This document shows positions 23,507 through 33,625 of a DNA stretch of 64,000 nt, in pieces. Position numbers and translations under genes: made by a program. The stretch comes from Musa acuminata AAA Group (lineage: Eukaryota > Streptophyta > Magnoliopsida > Zingiberales > Musaceae). A model generated the notes under the pieces. The model was given only the letters and a program-made list of their open reading frames with translations, had not been told where the DNA came from and ran no database searches. The stretch is taken from the NCBI RefSeq assembly GCF_036884655.1, contig NC_088345.1, forward strand, positions 19,489,001 to 19,553,000, written 5' to 3'. How positions within the stretch are numbered: position 1 is the first letter of the stretch; every line of letters begins with the position of its first letter.

Positions 23507-23904
23507 AAGGCAGGTAACATTTAATATAGTCATATGTTGTCTTCCTAATCAGGAAGTCAAGAACAATGACAGGTAACATTTAATATAAAAAGGCTCCTAC
23601 ACCCGTTTCACCTACCATCTTAGTTGTAAAAACGTTTGAAGAACATGCAGCAAAGAGGAAAACGAAAAACTTTATAGCAACATTTATAAACTACTATTTT
23701 TATTTTTAACAAATGATGTCTTTTATTTTGAATAATATTAAAATACTCCCCAAAATGATATCATAATACATCCCGATGTGCCTCACTAGCAATAACCATT
23801 ATACCTTATCAAGATTAAAGAATGATCAACCAGTTCACCTAATATTATCCTAGGCTAGCCAAAGAGAGCCTAGGGATCAAGTATAAAAAAAAACCTATCA
23901 GCTC
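23507..23904. other. Unrecognised segment, no gene seen
   Basis: Does not match either SIRE or Angela sequence elsewhere in the window. It contains a repeated string CAGGTAACATTTAATATA at about 23511-23528 and again about 57 bases later, and a small inverted repeat TTCCTAATCAGGAA. Further along it is AT-rich. Confidence 0.5.
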
Positions 23905-24627
23905 ACGCTAGGGGGAGAGGAGAATAGAAGATGATAGCGAAAAAAAACCCAACCTATGACCCTTTGGTTCCCTCCCATTTATAGAGGCCCCATTATCAAC
24001 TTAACCCTAATGGATCATATTCTATTGGGTATTGGATCTCCATTTAATTATCCAAGCCTCTTAGATTAATGAATCTCTACCTAATAATCTCTTATTAGCT
24101 CTTATTGGATCTCATCTATATGATCCAATAATTCAGGAGCTTAATGTATATCCAATAAGATAGGCGCTCCGATGGATATCTCATATTTGAACCTCTACTC
24201 GTCGCAACACCTACCATATATATGTGACCCTCTAGGCCCAATATCAAGCTGGTCGTGAGTCATACTTGTCAGAACTCTTTCCGGCTCAATGAATTATTAT
24301 CTCAATAATAATTTACTTGACTAATTGATTGCGGATGTACTAGGCCACTACGTCATAATCCCTAAGAGATATAAGGGAATCCAATCATTTGAACCTATCT
24401 ATCATTAGTTACCATATATCTATAGTCTATCATCCATCAAATATCATAGAGATCATATAGGGGGCATGGTACTATCAAGCCCATATGGTTTCTTATCGAG
24501 TCTCCCTCTAATCGGATTCTCCTAAAGAACTCTTTCTCTCTCAATCCGAATGACCTTAGCCAAGGATTTATCTAAGCAAGAATACATGGGATATTCTTCT
24601 CTTGATATTGAGAGCGGATGATTCTCT
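23905..24627 (-). repeat. Angela LTR fragment, minus strand
   Basis: The reverse complement matches the middle of the Angela LTRs: CTCTATAAATGGGAGG near the TATA box, ATCCAATACCCAATAG, GTAGTGGCCTAGTACATCCG and ATCATCCGCTCTCAATATC. It is more diverged than the copies at 39877-56798. Both LTR ends are missing. Confidence 0.8.
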
Positions 24628-25185
24628 TGCTAGTTATAGGTGCCCTAGAAGCCAATCACGTGAGTGATGGCACATGTGACTTGACACGTAGTCTTTTTAT
24701 TTATTATTCTTATTTAGCATTTTATCACTTTATATTGCTTGTTGCTTGAGTATATTATGATGTCTATGGATATGTGCAATGAGAATCAGATCGTGATGAG
24801 AGCACGATAATGAGATTGATTCGCCTTTAAACAAAATCCTCAAAATTTCTAAAGATGTGTTCGTCATCGTGCAAAGATTGATAAAATGCCAAATAATCGT
24901 GATAAAATGTCATATAATGAGAGCGAGCGATGCCTGCGAGTGGCCTGCCCGTAGGGGCAGTAGTGCTTGCCGGCGCTATGCCTACGGGCAGAGGCACCAC
25001 GGGGCAGCGGTGCCTATAGGCACTGCACTCGCCGACAGAGGCATCATGGGGCTACAGTGCCTGCAGGAACTACACTTGCAGGCATAAGCATCGCAGGGCA
25101 GCGGCACCTGCGGGCATTGCACCCGCGAGCAAAGCCGCCTGCGGGGGTATCGACCTTTAGAGGTGGCGTTGCCTGCAATGAGGGG
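24628..25185 (+). mobile_element. Angela fragment: LTR head plus GC-rich leader piece
   Basis: Begins TGCTAGTTATAGGTGCCC, an Angela LTR start, and follows the LTR for about 210 bases (to TTCGCCTTTAAAC). After a gap it contains a GC-rich stretch (24905-25180) with repeated GGGCAGAGGCACCACGGGGC-like units, as in the leaders of the copies at 41385 and 49655. It is joined head to head with the minus-strand LTR fragment on its left. Confidence 0.75.
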
Positions 25186-25486
25186 TGTTAGGATCGAGTC
25201 GGCACTAAGAGGGGGGGGGGGGGGGTAAATTAGTGCAACGAAAAAAATTACCTTTGTTTGAAAATCTTCGTACGATAAAAACTGATTTCGACGAAAACTG
25301 TTTGTTTAACTTGTATAAGTTTGCAAGTGAATAGAGATACGGGGATTGGATAGTTTGTAATGAAATAAAGTAGAATGCAGTAAAAAGAATATATAGTAAG
25401 GAAAGAACACACCGGAATTTATAGTGGTTCAGTTGTAGTGACCTACATCCACTTCCGATTCCTCCTCCGTTGAGGTCACCGACGTC
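25186..25486 (-). repeat. SIRE LTR 3' end fragment, minus strand
   Basis: On the minus strand it ends GATCCTAACA at 25186 and contains the C-run, the GCACTAATTTACC motif and the CACTATAAATTCCGG region. It is cut at 25486, after GACGTC, by the next plus-strand SIRE LTR. Confidence 0.8.
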
Positions 25487-26473
25487 TGTTGAATCTCAGA
25501 TTTTGATGATGAATCCAATTGATAGTGTTTATCTTATCTACCTTTTGAGTGACGTAGGAAGCTTCAACCAGGGAGAGACAATTAAAAGCAGGAAGAATGA
25601 TGTTGGGCCGGAGTGGAACATGTCAGAAGATTGGACGTTGAGCCGGAGGATCGATCGACGTATCAACAGAAGGCTTTGGGCCATGAGTTCGGACATCGGG
25701 CCAAGAAGAGCGGAAATTGTGCAAAGGAAATTAGAGTTGTGGAGGTCAACTGGCCGGTTGGGTAATAGGTTGCAAGAGAGGACGATACACCGAAGAATCG
25801 GACGAAGCGTTAATGAACCAATGATATGCCGAACAACATTTGATTAGCTTTGTAATAATTGTCTAGATCGAAGTAGGTTTTAAGTGTGCAAGATTAACTA
25901 TGATAGCGATCAAGGCATAAAGCAAAAACTAGGGATGAGACATTTTTAGGCTTCAAGTTTGAATCCACTTGAGGCCTATAAATACCCCTCTCATCTCTGG
26001 TTAACACACATAAACACAGAGAGTTTAAAAGTGAGAAAACGCTGTAGTAATCACTTGAGAAATCCCCTCCTCTAGTTCTAAGTTTAGAATTCTGTTTAGG
26101 GAGGAGTGTGTGCTTGTAAAGGTTATCTCCTAAACCTATGAAAAATAGAAGAGGGGTGTAAAAGGGTAGTTGATCTTCGCCTATCGAAAGAAGATCGTTA
26201 GTCGATGCCGGTGGCCTCGGCGGAAGAGGAATTAGGAGTGGATGTAGGTCACGATGATCAAACCACTATAAACTCGATTTGCATTTTTATTTGTGCAATT
26301 TACTTTTACTACAAACTGCTTTACTTGCTTTCTACTTTCACTACATATACGAATGAGATTTCAAGATATCTTTCCGATCCAGTTTTATGAAATGAAGAAT
26401 TTTTCAAAACCGTCATTTATTTCCACTACACTAATTCACCCCCCCCCCTCTTAGTGCCGACTCGATCCTAACA
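25487..26473 (+). repeat. 5' LTR of SIRE copy E
   Basis: 987 bases from TGTTGAATCTCAG to CGATCCTAACA. TATA box TATAAATA at 25977-25984 with GAGG/CCTC flanks. It is shorter than the other SIRE LTRs because the GC-rich palindromic U3 region is missing. The primer-binding site TGGTATCAGAGCC follows at 26476-26488. Confidence 0.9.
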
Positions 26474-26475
26474 AT

Positions 26476-26488
26476 TGGTATCAGAGCC
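26476..26488 (+). other. Primer-binding site of SIRE copy E
   Basis: TGGTATCAGAGCC, a full match to the plant initiator Met-tRNA 3' end complement, two bases after the LTR. Confidence 0.9.
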
Positions 26489-26523
26489 ACGTTATTTCTC
26501 GCTTGGTTTAACACCAAAGAGAA

Positions 26524-26963
26524 ATGACTCTTTTCGGCTTTCAAGAGGGCTTTTCTATTGTTCATCCTCCCATGTTCAATGAGACGGATTACACTTATTG
26601 GAAAACTCATATGAGAGTTTTCTTGCTTTCTTTGGATTTAAATTTATGGAATATTATTGAAAACAGATTTCGAAAGTCTTCTCTTCCAATGAACGATTGG
26701 AATGAGTTAGAGAAGAAGACTTTTTATTTAAATGTTAGAGCTATGAATGCTCTATTTTACGCCTTAGATAAAAATGAATTCAATCGGGTTTCTACTTGTG
26801 AAACGATTTTTGACATTTGGTACACACTCGAAATCACACACGAAGGCACTAGTAGAGTTAAAGACTCTAAAATAAATATTTTGATGTGTCATTTTAAATT
26901 ATTTCATATGGAACCAAGTGAGACTATTAGAGACATTTACACCCATTTTACGGATATTGTCAA
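26524..26963 (+). pseudogene. SIRE copy E gag, cut by an Angela insertion
   Basis: Open from ATG 26524 with the family block VHPPMFNETDYTYWKT and core segments (NEFNRVSTCETIFDIWYTLEITHEG, MEPSETIRDIYTHFTDIVN). At 26964 the codon series runs into the Angela LTR start TGCTAGTCAC, and the frame then ends by chance at 27003. The rest of gag and all of pol are not found beyond the Angela nest at 57567, so the 3' part of this SIRE was lost. Confidence 0.85.
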
Positions 26964-28565
26964 TGCTAGTCACAAGTGCCCAACAAGCCAATCACGTGAG
27001 TGATGACATGTATGACTTGACAAGTAGTCTTTTTTACTTATTATATTTTGGCATTTATCACTTTATATTGCTTGTTGCATATATATATTGTGATGTCCTT
27101 GAATCTATTCAATGGGAATCAGATCGTGATAAGATCACAATAATGAGATCGATTCGCCTTTAAACATAAATCCTAAATAATCTCGGTCATAGGTTACTCG
27201 AGAGGGACATCAAGATAATTGGACAAACTAGTGTGTTATATACCCATCCATATGATGGATGTAGCTGGTCTCATAGTTGCTTGTGTGGGGATACTAGGGA
27301 TACAATACAAGTGCTCATTGAGGAATGAGTTCACTAATTGATCAACTTACGAAATGTTGAATGGTTAATGATGCCTTATTGTCAAACAGCGATTCCATAG
27401 TATCAATGGTGTATTTGGTCTTTAGACTTGAGACACCAAGGATATCTTATATGAGTGCTCTACTCTTTAATACTAGACTTATAGGTTTGGATGTCTCAGA
27501 TCTAGCACAACCGGTCATTGGGAGTGGTAGTCAACCTAATTAGGGCTATTGAGTGTCGATAGAGGATCATCCACTCTCGGTGTCATGAGAGAAATGTCCC
27601 ATGTGTTCTTGCTCAGACAAATCCCTGATAAGGGTCATTCAGATTGAGAGAGAAAGAGTTCTCTAGGAGAATCCGATTAGTGCGAGACTCGAGTAGAAAT
27701 CGTATGGGTCTGACAACTTCATGCTCGGTATACGGTCTTTGGGATATTCGATGGATGAGGGACTATAGGTACACGATAATTGAGGATAGACAGGTCCAAT
27801 GGATTGGATTCCCCTGTATCGTTTGGGGACTACGGCGTAGTGGCCTAGTATGTCCGTAGTCGATGAGTCGAGTGAATTATTTTGGAGATAATAATTCACT
27901 AAGCCAAAAAGAGTTCTGATAGGTATGACTCACGGGCAGCTCGATATTGGGCCTAGAGAGTTACACACATATAGTAGGCATTACGATGAGTAGAGGTTCA
28001 GATACGAGATATCCACCGAAGCCTTTATCTTATTGGATGTCCAATAAGCCCTTGAATTATTAGATCCTGTGGATGAGATCCAATAAAAGCCCATAAGAGA
28101 TTATTGGATAGAGACCCACTAATCTAAGAGGCTTGGATAGTTGGATAGAGATCCAATACCCAATAGGGGATGATCCATTAGGGTCAAGTTGATAGGGGAC
28201 CTCTATAAATATGAGAGAACTAGTGGTTCATAGACTAGAGCTTTTTGGTTGCTTCTCCTATTCTCTTCCCCCTCTCCACCTCAAAGTAGGCCCGAAGTTT
28301 TGAGGAGCATCATCGCAGCCCTACTGTGTGGATCATCGTTAGAGAGAAGGGCGCTTGACCTCCTTTACCCTCTCATAGAGATCCGCAAGGATTCAGGGAT
28401 ATACGATCTCCCTATGTAACACAATCTATCTCACACGTGATTTTCTGTTTCACAGATTTTTTCACATCAATCTTTGTACGACGAAGAACATATATTTGGG
28501 AATTGAGGATTTTATTTTTTGTTCTTTCACTGCGCATATTATGTCGCCCCCAAGATTTTCCATCA
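26964..28565 (+). repeat. 5' LTR of the oldest Angela copy (O)
   Basis: About 1.6 kb from TGCTAGTCACAAGTGCCC to TTTTCCATCA. It matches the LTRs at 46957-48450 and 55316-56798 along its length but with many differences and a few extra bases. TATA region CTCTATAAATATGAGAG near 28200. The primer-binding site after it is degenerate (TGGTATCATAGC). Confidence 0.85.
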
Positions 28566-29272
28566 ATGGTATCATAGCTAGGTTATTCATGCGAAAATTG
28601 GTTTTGAACTACATGTGTTATGTTTTAGGAGGAATTTTGTCGTCAAAATCGTTGATGACAAAAGCGAGAAAGGGCAGCAACTGTTGTTGCCCTTGCTGCG
28701 TATGGAGATGGCTGCCTGCTTCCTGCCATCTTCATGCAGGTTGGCCGCCTATAGCGGCGGCGACCGCAAGGGCGACAGCCACCGGCATGTGATGTATGAA
28801 ATATGGATAGATGATTTTTATTTTATTATTATTATTATCTAGTAGTCCTATATGATGATGATGTGTATATGTGATGTATGATATGTGGATGGATGATCAT
28901 GGACCATATGATGTGTGTACTTGTGATTATTATTATTGGGGCCTACGAGCCTCCATTTTATTTCTCGTTTATTGTCGGGCCTGTGTGTCTATGATTAAGT
29001 TTTAATCACACGAGGAGGCCCAACGGGAGTGTGGAAGCAATAGCGGGACCCACGAGATGGACGATCGTGATGCATAGAGATACGTCGAGATGCCGACGGA
29101 ACCGAGAAGGACGAGATGGATAATCATAGGGCATGGAGATACACCACTGCACATATAGATCTTGATGTGAGTGATTAGACCCACTGGCTCGGGCCTGATC
29201 ATATTAGGCTGTGGTCCATGATCATCTGGTGTAATTACTCATGTGATGTGTGATTGTTTATACACCTACTAG

Positions 29273-29275
<3 letters not shown>

Positions 29276-29338
<63 letters not shown>
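29276..29338. repeat. (TA)n microsatellite in Angela leader
   Basis: About 31 TA dinucleotides. The homologous site in copies G and H (near 42478-42490 and 50736-50748) has only about five, so the run expanded in this older copy. Confidence 0.9.
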
Positions 29339-29341
<3 letters not shown>

Positions 29342-29449
29342 CATGGATGTAGATATATGTTAAATATGTATGTGTGTGACATGTTATATTATGAGACTAA
29401 ATCAAAGAAACTCTTAACAATATTAAGTCAGTAAACGTGAGGCAATTAG

Positions 29450-29454
29450 ATTGG
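29450..29454. repeat. Target-site duplication ATTGG, left
   Basis: ATTGG precedes TGCTAGTC at 29455 and recurs at 56799-56803 directly after the last LTR. Joining the flanks restores the leader of copy O (CAATTAGATTGG then CACATGTGGCC), which aligns with the uninterrupted leaders at 42595-42620 and 50855-50880. Confidence 0.9.
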
Positions 29455-29559
29455 TGCTAGTCATAGGTGCCCAGCAAGCCAATCACGTGAGTGATGGCAC
29501 GTGTGACTTGATACAGAATCTTTTTGCTTATTATATTTTGGCGTATATCACTTTATAAC
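29455..29559 (+). repeat. Angela LTR1, head (before element F)
   Basis: TGCTAGTCATAGGTGCCC to TTTATAAC. Its sequence agrees with the head of LTR3, not with the head of LTR2 (which reads ATAAGTGCCC and CTAATCATGTG). It continues at 39877. Confidence 0.85.
29555..29559. repeat. Target-site duplication ATAAC, left
   Basis: ATAAC before TGTTGAATC at 29560, repeated at 39872-39876. The uninterrupted site reads CTTTATAACTATTGC at about 47052-47066. Confidence 0.95.
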
Positions 29560-30084
29560 TGTTGAATCTCGGATTTTGATGATGAAGTCAATTGTCATTT
29601 GTTATCTAATCTATGTGTTGAGATAAGTGTGCAGGATTAACTACGATGAGATTAAGACAAGCAGCAGGAGTTGCGCCGGAGTCAAGATCATGATCACGTT
29701 GGGAGTTCGAGAGTTCGACGGAAGTTCGGACGGTCGTCGGAGGTTCAGAGAGAACAGATCCGAGAAGTCCAGAAGCTTGCCAAGCGAAGCTCGTCGGAAC
29801 TCGCCAAGTGGATCGTCGCAAAGTCCAGGAGTATGCCGGATGTCCGCAGAAGGATCACCGAGGGTTATCGGTTGATCGACGGAACTTGGCCGGAAACTCG
29901 CCGGAAGAAGCGATTGACGCATCGGAGCAAGCTGCAGAAGTTGTCTTAGAGATAATCGTAGTTAGCACGATGATTAAGCATGAAAATGGGAGGTGATCCC
30001 ATTAGCTTAATCTTGGGGCAATTGGGCCCCTGAAAAGATTCAAAGTGGGTCGAATGGAGTGAACCATTCGGACCCTGATTGCAC

Positions 30085-30290
30085 CAGGAGGTGCAACCGC
30101 CCCAGCCAGGAGGTGCAACCGCCTGGGCTATGGGGCTGAGAGGTGCAACCGCCCCAGCCAGGAGGTGCAACCGCCTGGGCTGTGGGGCTGGGAGGTGCAA
30201 CCGCCCCAGCCAGGAGGTGCAACCGCCAGGGTTGCAAGGCTGGGAGGTGCAACCGCTCCAGCCAAGAGGTTGCACCGCCAGAGCTCAAGT
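30085..30290 (+). repeat. 52-base GC-rich minisatellite in U3
   Basis: About four units built on GAGGTGCAACCGCC occurring twice per unit, separated by CCAGCCAG and TGGGCTGTGGGGCTGG. Repeated exactly in the 3' LTR apart from one base. Confidence 0.85.
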
Positions 30291-30640
30291 TCCGAGCTCT
30301 GCCAGGCGATGCAACCACCAAGCTCAGTCTTCGAGCTTTGGCAGAGTGGTGCATCAGCCTGAGCTCAGTCTCGAGCTTTGCCAGGTGATGCATTCACCAA
30401 GCTCAGTCTTCGAGCTATGGCAGAATGGTGCATCAGCTTGAGCTCAGTTTGGAGCTCTGCCAAGTGATGCAACCACCGAGCTCAGATTTCGAGCTCTGCC
30501 AGGTGATGCAACCACCAAGCTCAGTCTTCGAGCTCTGCCAGGTGATGCAACCATTGAGCTCAGTCTTCGAGCTCTGGCAGAGAAGAAGCAATCGGCAGAG
30601 CTCAGTCTTCGAGCTCTGCCAGGCGGTGCCACCTCTCCAG
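30285..30640 (+). repeat. Approximately 41-base minisatellite in U3
   Basis: About eight units of the type GAGCTCAGTCTTCGAGCTCT followed by GCCAGGTGATGCAACCACC. GAGCTC sites recur twice per unit. A second copy is in the 3' LTR at about 38165-38520. Confidence 0.85.
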
Positions 30641-30727
30641 TCGAGAGGTGCAACCGCCTGATCCCAGAATTCTGGGATTTGATCGATTTGATCGTTTTGA
30701 GCTCGAATTTTGAATTGGGTTGGGGCC

Positions 30728-30735
30728 TATAAATA
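30728..30735 (+). promoter_or_regulatory. TATA box of element F 5' LTR
   Basis: TATAAATA within GGGGCCTATAAATACCCC. It lies about 1.17 kb after the LTR start; the transcribed part of the LTR would then be about 1.2 kb. Confidence 0.75.
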
Positions 30736-31454
30736 CCCCACCCATTCAGCACTGAAAAGATACAGACCTATACCGAAATTGTGATCTTTTCTGTGATTCT
30801 AAAGAGCTCAAAAGTGTTGTAAAGCCCTTGAGTCTCCTCCTTCTGTTCTTCAAGTTTTCAACTGTAAAGTGAGGAGAGAAAGGTCTGTAAAGGTTGTCTC
30901 CTAAGCCTGTCAAAAGGAGAGAAACTGTAAGAGGGAAGTTTGGCCTTCGCCCATTGAAGGAAGGCAGCTAGTTGACGTCGGCAACCTCATCGGTGGAGGA
31001 AGCCAAAAGTGGAGTAGGTCAAGGCTGACCGAACCACTCTAAATCTCTGGTTTGCGTTTATTTTCGAGCACTTTATCATTACTGCAAACCTCCCTCATCA
31101 CTACTGCTCTCTGCGCTTTCACGAACAAGTTCTAAGTGCTGTTCTTCCAAATCTGCATTCAGACGTAAACTCGTATTTTCATACATTACAGTTTACGTTT
31201 ACGTTTGATTCTGCAAATCTGTTTTCCGTGCTTTTACGAACGAGCTTCCTTGCAGTTTACGCTTACATTTTAATCCTATTAATAACTGCAATCTGTCCTC
31301 TACGATCTTACAAACGAGTTTCAACATTTAGACGTAAAACTGCATTCAGACGTAAATCGGCTTTCTTCGCTCAATCATCAGATTTCAGTTCACGTTTACG
31401 TCTTGGTTTCATCTGCATACTGCCTTCTGCGAGTATACAAACAAGTTTCAAAGT

Positions 31455-31870
31455 TTAGACGTAAATCTGCGTCTAACTGCGTTTAGACGTAAATCTACGT
31501 TTAGACGTAAAACTGCGTTTAAACGTAAAACTGCGTTTAGACGTAAAACTGCGTTTAGACGTAATACTGCGTTTAGACGTAAATCTGCGTTTAGACGTAA
31601 AACTACGTTTAGACGTAAAACTGCGTTTAGACGTAAAATCTGCGTTTAGACGTAAATCTGCATTTAGACGCAAAACTGCGCTTAGACGCAATCTGCGCTT
31701 AGACGTAAAACTACGTTTAGACGTAAAACTGCGTTTAGACGTAAAATCTGCGTTTAGACGTAAATCTGCATTTAGACGCAAAACTGCGCTTAGACGCAAT
31801 CTGCGCTTAGACGCAAAACTGCGCTTAGACGCAATCTGCGCTTAGACGCAAACTGCACTTAGATACAAAC
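31455..31870 (+). repeat. 18-base minisatellite in the transcribed part of the LTR
   Basis: More than twenty units of CTGCGTTTAGACGTAAAA with variants of 17-18 bases (CTGCGCTTAGACGCAAT type towards the end). The 18-base period creates a repetitive minus-strand open frame that is an artefact. Identical in the 3' LTR at 39335-39750. Confidence 0.95.
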
Positions 31871-31993
31871 TGAGAATTTGCTTTTGCATCATAATAGTTT
31901 TTGAACAAACGCAGCTTTTGGTTTTAAATTTATTATACGATTTCCGCTGCACTAATTCACCCCCCCCCTCTTAGTGCTCTCGATCCTAACAAT

Positions 31994-32005
31994 TGGTATC
32001 AGAGC
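31994..32005 (+). other. Primer-binding site of element F
   Basis: TGGTATCAGAGC, a full match to the initiator Met-tRNA site, two bases after the 5' LTR. Confidence 0.95.
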
Positions 32006-32041
32006 TCGGTTAACTCTCTAAAGGATTAAAACCCAAGAGAG

Positions 32042-33625
32042 ATGGCATACGCCGGAAACCAAGAGGGGCATTCGATTACACGTCCACCCATGTTCAGTGG
32101 AACGGACTACACTTACTGGAAGACCCGAATGAGGATCTTTCTTATTTCTATGGATTTTGAACTATGGAATCTTGTTGAAAATGGATTTTCAAAATCTTCT
32201 CTTCCAATGATCGATTGGAACGATTTGGAAAAGAAGGCTTTCGCTCTTAATGCAAAGGCTATGAATGCCTTATTTTGCGCTCTTGATAAAAACGAGTTTA
32301 ATCGTGTTTCAACTTGCGAAACTGCTTTTGATATTTGGCACACACTTGAAGTGACCCACGAGGGCACAAGTAGAGTGAAAGAGTCAAAAATCAATCTGTT
32401 GCTGCATTCTTTTGAACTTTTTCGAATGAAACCGAGTGAAACCATTGGCGACATGTTTACCCGTTTCACGGATGTCGTCAACGGTTTAAAAGGTCTCGGA
32501 AAGAGCTTTTCGGATTTTGAGCTTGTTAATAAGATACTAAGATCCCTTCCTAAGAGTTGGGATCCTAAAGTCACCGCCATTCAAGAGGCAAAAGATCTGC
32601 AAAATTTCCCTCTTGAAGAACTAATCGGGTCATTAATGACCTACGAAATGACCTGCAAAGCTCATGAAGAGCAAGAAGACATCCTTCCAAAGAACAGGAA
32701 GGATATGGCACTTAAAACTTCTGAATACCACTTGAGAGAAAACTCAAGTGATGAGGATTGTGACGATGACTTGGCACTGTTGACAAGAAAGTTTAAAAAA
32801 TTCTTCAAAAGAAACAAGTTTAAAAACGATATGAAAAATAAACTTGAACCTAAGAAGGACCAAGTGATCTGCTATGAATGTAAAAAGCCGGGACATTACA
32901 AAAGTGATTGTCCCCAAGTCAAGAAAAGAACAACAAAGAAGAAGGCGCTCCAAGCAACATGGGATGATTCGAGCGCATCCGAGAAAGAAGAATCCAACAC
33001 CGAGCAAGTTGCTCATTACGCCTTTATGGCCATCGAAGGGGAGGTAACAGATTTATTAGATGCTGATTTATCTTTCGATGAATTATTAAATGCCTTCCAT
33101 GATTTATTTGATGAATGCAAAGTTATAAATAGAAAATACAAGTTGCTAAAAAGGGTACATGATAATCTTACTTGTGAGTTTGATAAGTTAAAAGTCGAAC
33201 ATCATGATAGTTTAAACTCATGTATCAAATGTCATGATTTAGAAACTATACAAAAAGAAAACTTGCTGCTTAAGGACACCTTGAAGAAATTCGAGGTTGG
33301 TAGCAAGTCATTAAACATGATCCTTACAAACAAGGGTCATGCTCCCAAAAGAAGTGGGATTGGATTTGTGAGGAGTCCTCACCGAAATCCAACTACCTTT
33401 GTAAAAGGCCCCATCTTACACGTTCAACACCAAACCAAGTGCAACTTTTGTTGCAAATCTGGACACAAGACACATTGTTGTCCATTCAAGAAAATAAGTC
33501 CAAACAAATTAATTTGGGTTCCTAAAGGAACCATGATAAACTCTATGCAACATGATAGAAAATGTAGATCTATTTATGAGGCACCCAAAAGCAAATGGGT
33601 ACCTAAACGTCATCCTTTCTTGTAG
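32042..33625 (+). CDS. Gag of SIRE element F, 527 aa, two zinc knuckles
   Basis: Structural protein that would assemble the virus-like particle and bind element RNA in the cytoplasm. The N-terminal block GHSITRPPMFSGTDYTYWKT and the capsid-like domain occupy about residues 10-210. A perfect CCHC knuckle (CYECKKPGHYKSDC) is at 277-290, and a second motif with the same spacing (CNFCCKSGHKTHCC) at about 467-480. Between them lies a charged, probably coiled segment (about 350-440, rich in Lys/Glu/Leu). The frame ends with TAG at 33623-33625 and pol follows in the same frame, so Gag-Pol would need amber read-through. The same amber codon is found in two older copies. Start ATG lies 36 bases after the primer-binding site and is shared with sister copies. 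Confidence 0.9.
   Translation: MAYAGNQEGHSITRPPMFSGTDYTYWKTRMRIFLISMDFELWNLVENGFSKSSLPMIDWNDLEKKAFALNAKAMNALFCALDKNEFNRVSTCETAFDIWHTLEVTHEGTSRVKESKINLLLHSFELFRMKPSETIGDMFTRFTDVVNGLKGLGKSFSDFELVNKILRSLPKSWDPKVTAIQEAKDLQNFPLEELIGSLMTYEMTCKAHEEQEDILPKNRKDMALKTSEYHLRENSSDEDCDDDLALLTRKFKKFFKRNKFKNDMKNKLEPKKDQVICYECKKPGHYKSDCPQVKKRTTKKKALQATWDDSSASEKEESNTEQVAHYAFMAIEGEVTDLLDADLSFDELLNAFHDLFDECKVINRKYKLLKRVHDNLTCEFDKLKVEHHDSLNSCIKCHDLETIQKENLLLKDTLKKFEVGSKSLNMILTNKGHAPKRSGIGFVRSPHRNPTTFVKGPILHVQHQTKCNFCCKSGHKTHCCPFKKISPNKLIWVPKGTMINSMQHDRKCRSIYEAPKSKWVPKRHPFL

Larger units (their letters stand above)
28566..29454 (+). other. 5' leader of Angela copy O, first part
   Basis: Contains a degenerate primer-binding site, a short GC-rich patch (about 28680-28790, much shorter than the 480-base patches of copies G and H), the ATTATTATTATC and GATGATG stretch, and an expanded TA microsatellite. 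It is interrupted at 29454 and continues at 56804. Confidence 0.75.
29560..31991 (+). repeat. 5' LTR of SIRE element F
   Basis: 2432 bases, TGTTGAATCTCGG to GATCCTAACA. It is longer than the other SIRE LTRs because it carries three tandem repeat blocks: two GC-rich minisatellites before the TATA box and an 18-base minisatellite after it. Confidence 0.95.

Noticed and set aside
30040..30752. Several 65-120 codon frames in the LTR minisatellites (also 37826-38632)
   Set aside because: Open on both strands across 52- and 41-base repeats; they overlap the promoter region of the LTR.
31473..31799. Minus-strand frame with FTSKRS repeats (also 39353-39679)
   Set aside because: An 18-base tandem repeat keeps any open phase open; it is in an LTR and has no start context or homologue.
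32113..32580. Minus-strand 155-codon frame opposite gag of F
   Set aside because: Shadow of the gag coding sequence; similar shadows occur opposite gag in other copies (10058-10441, 20319-20555).
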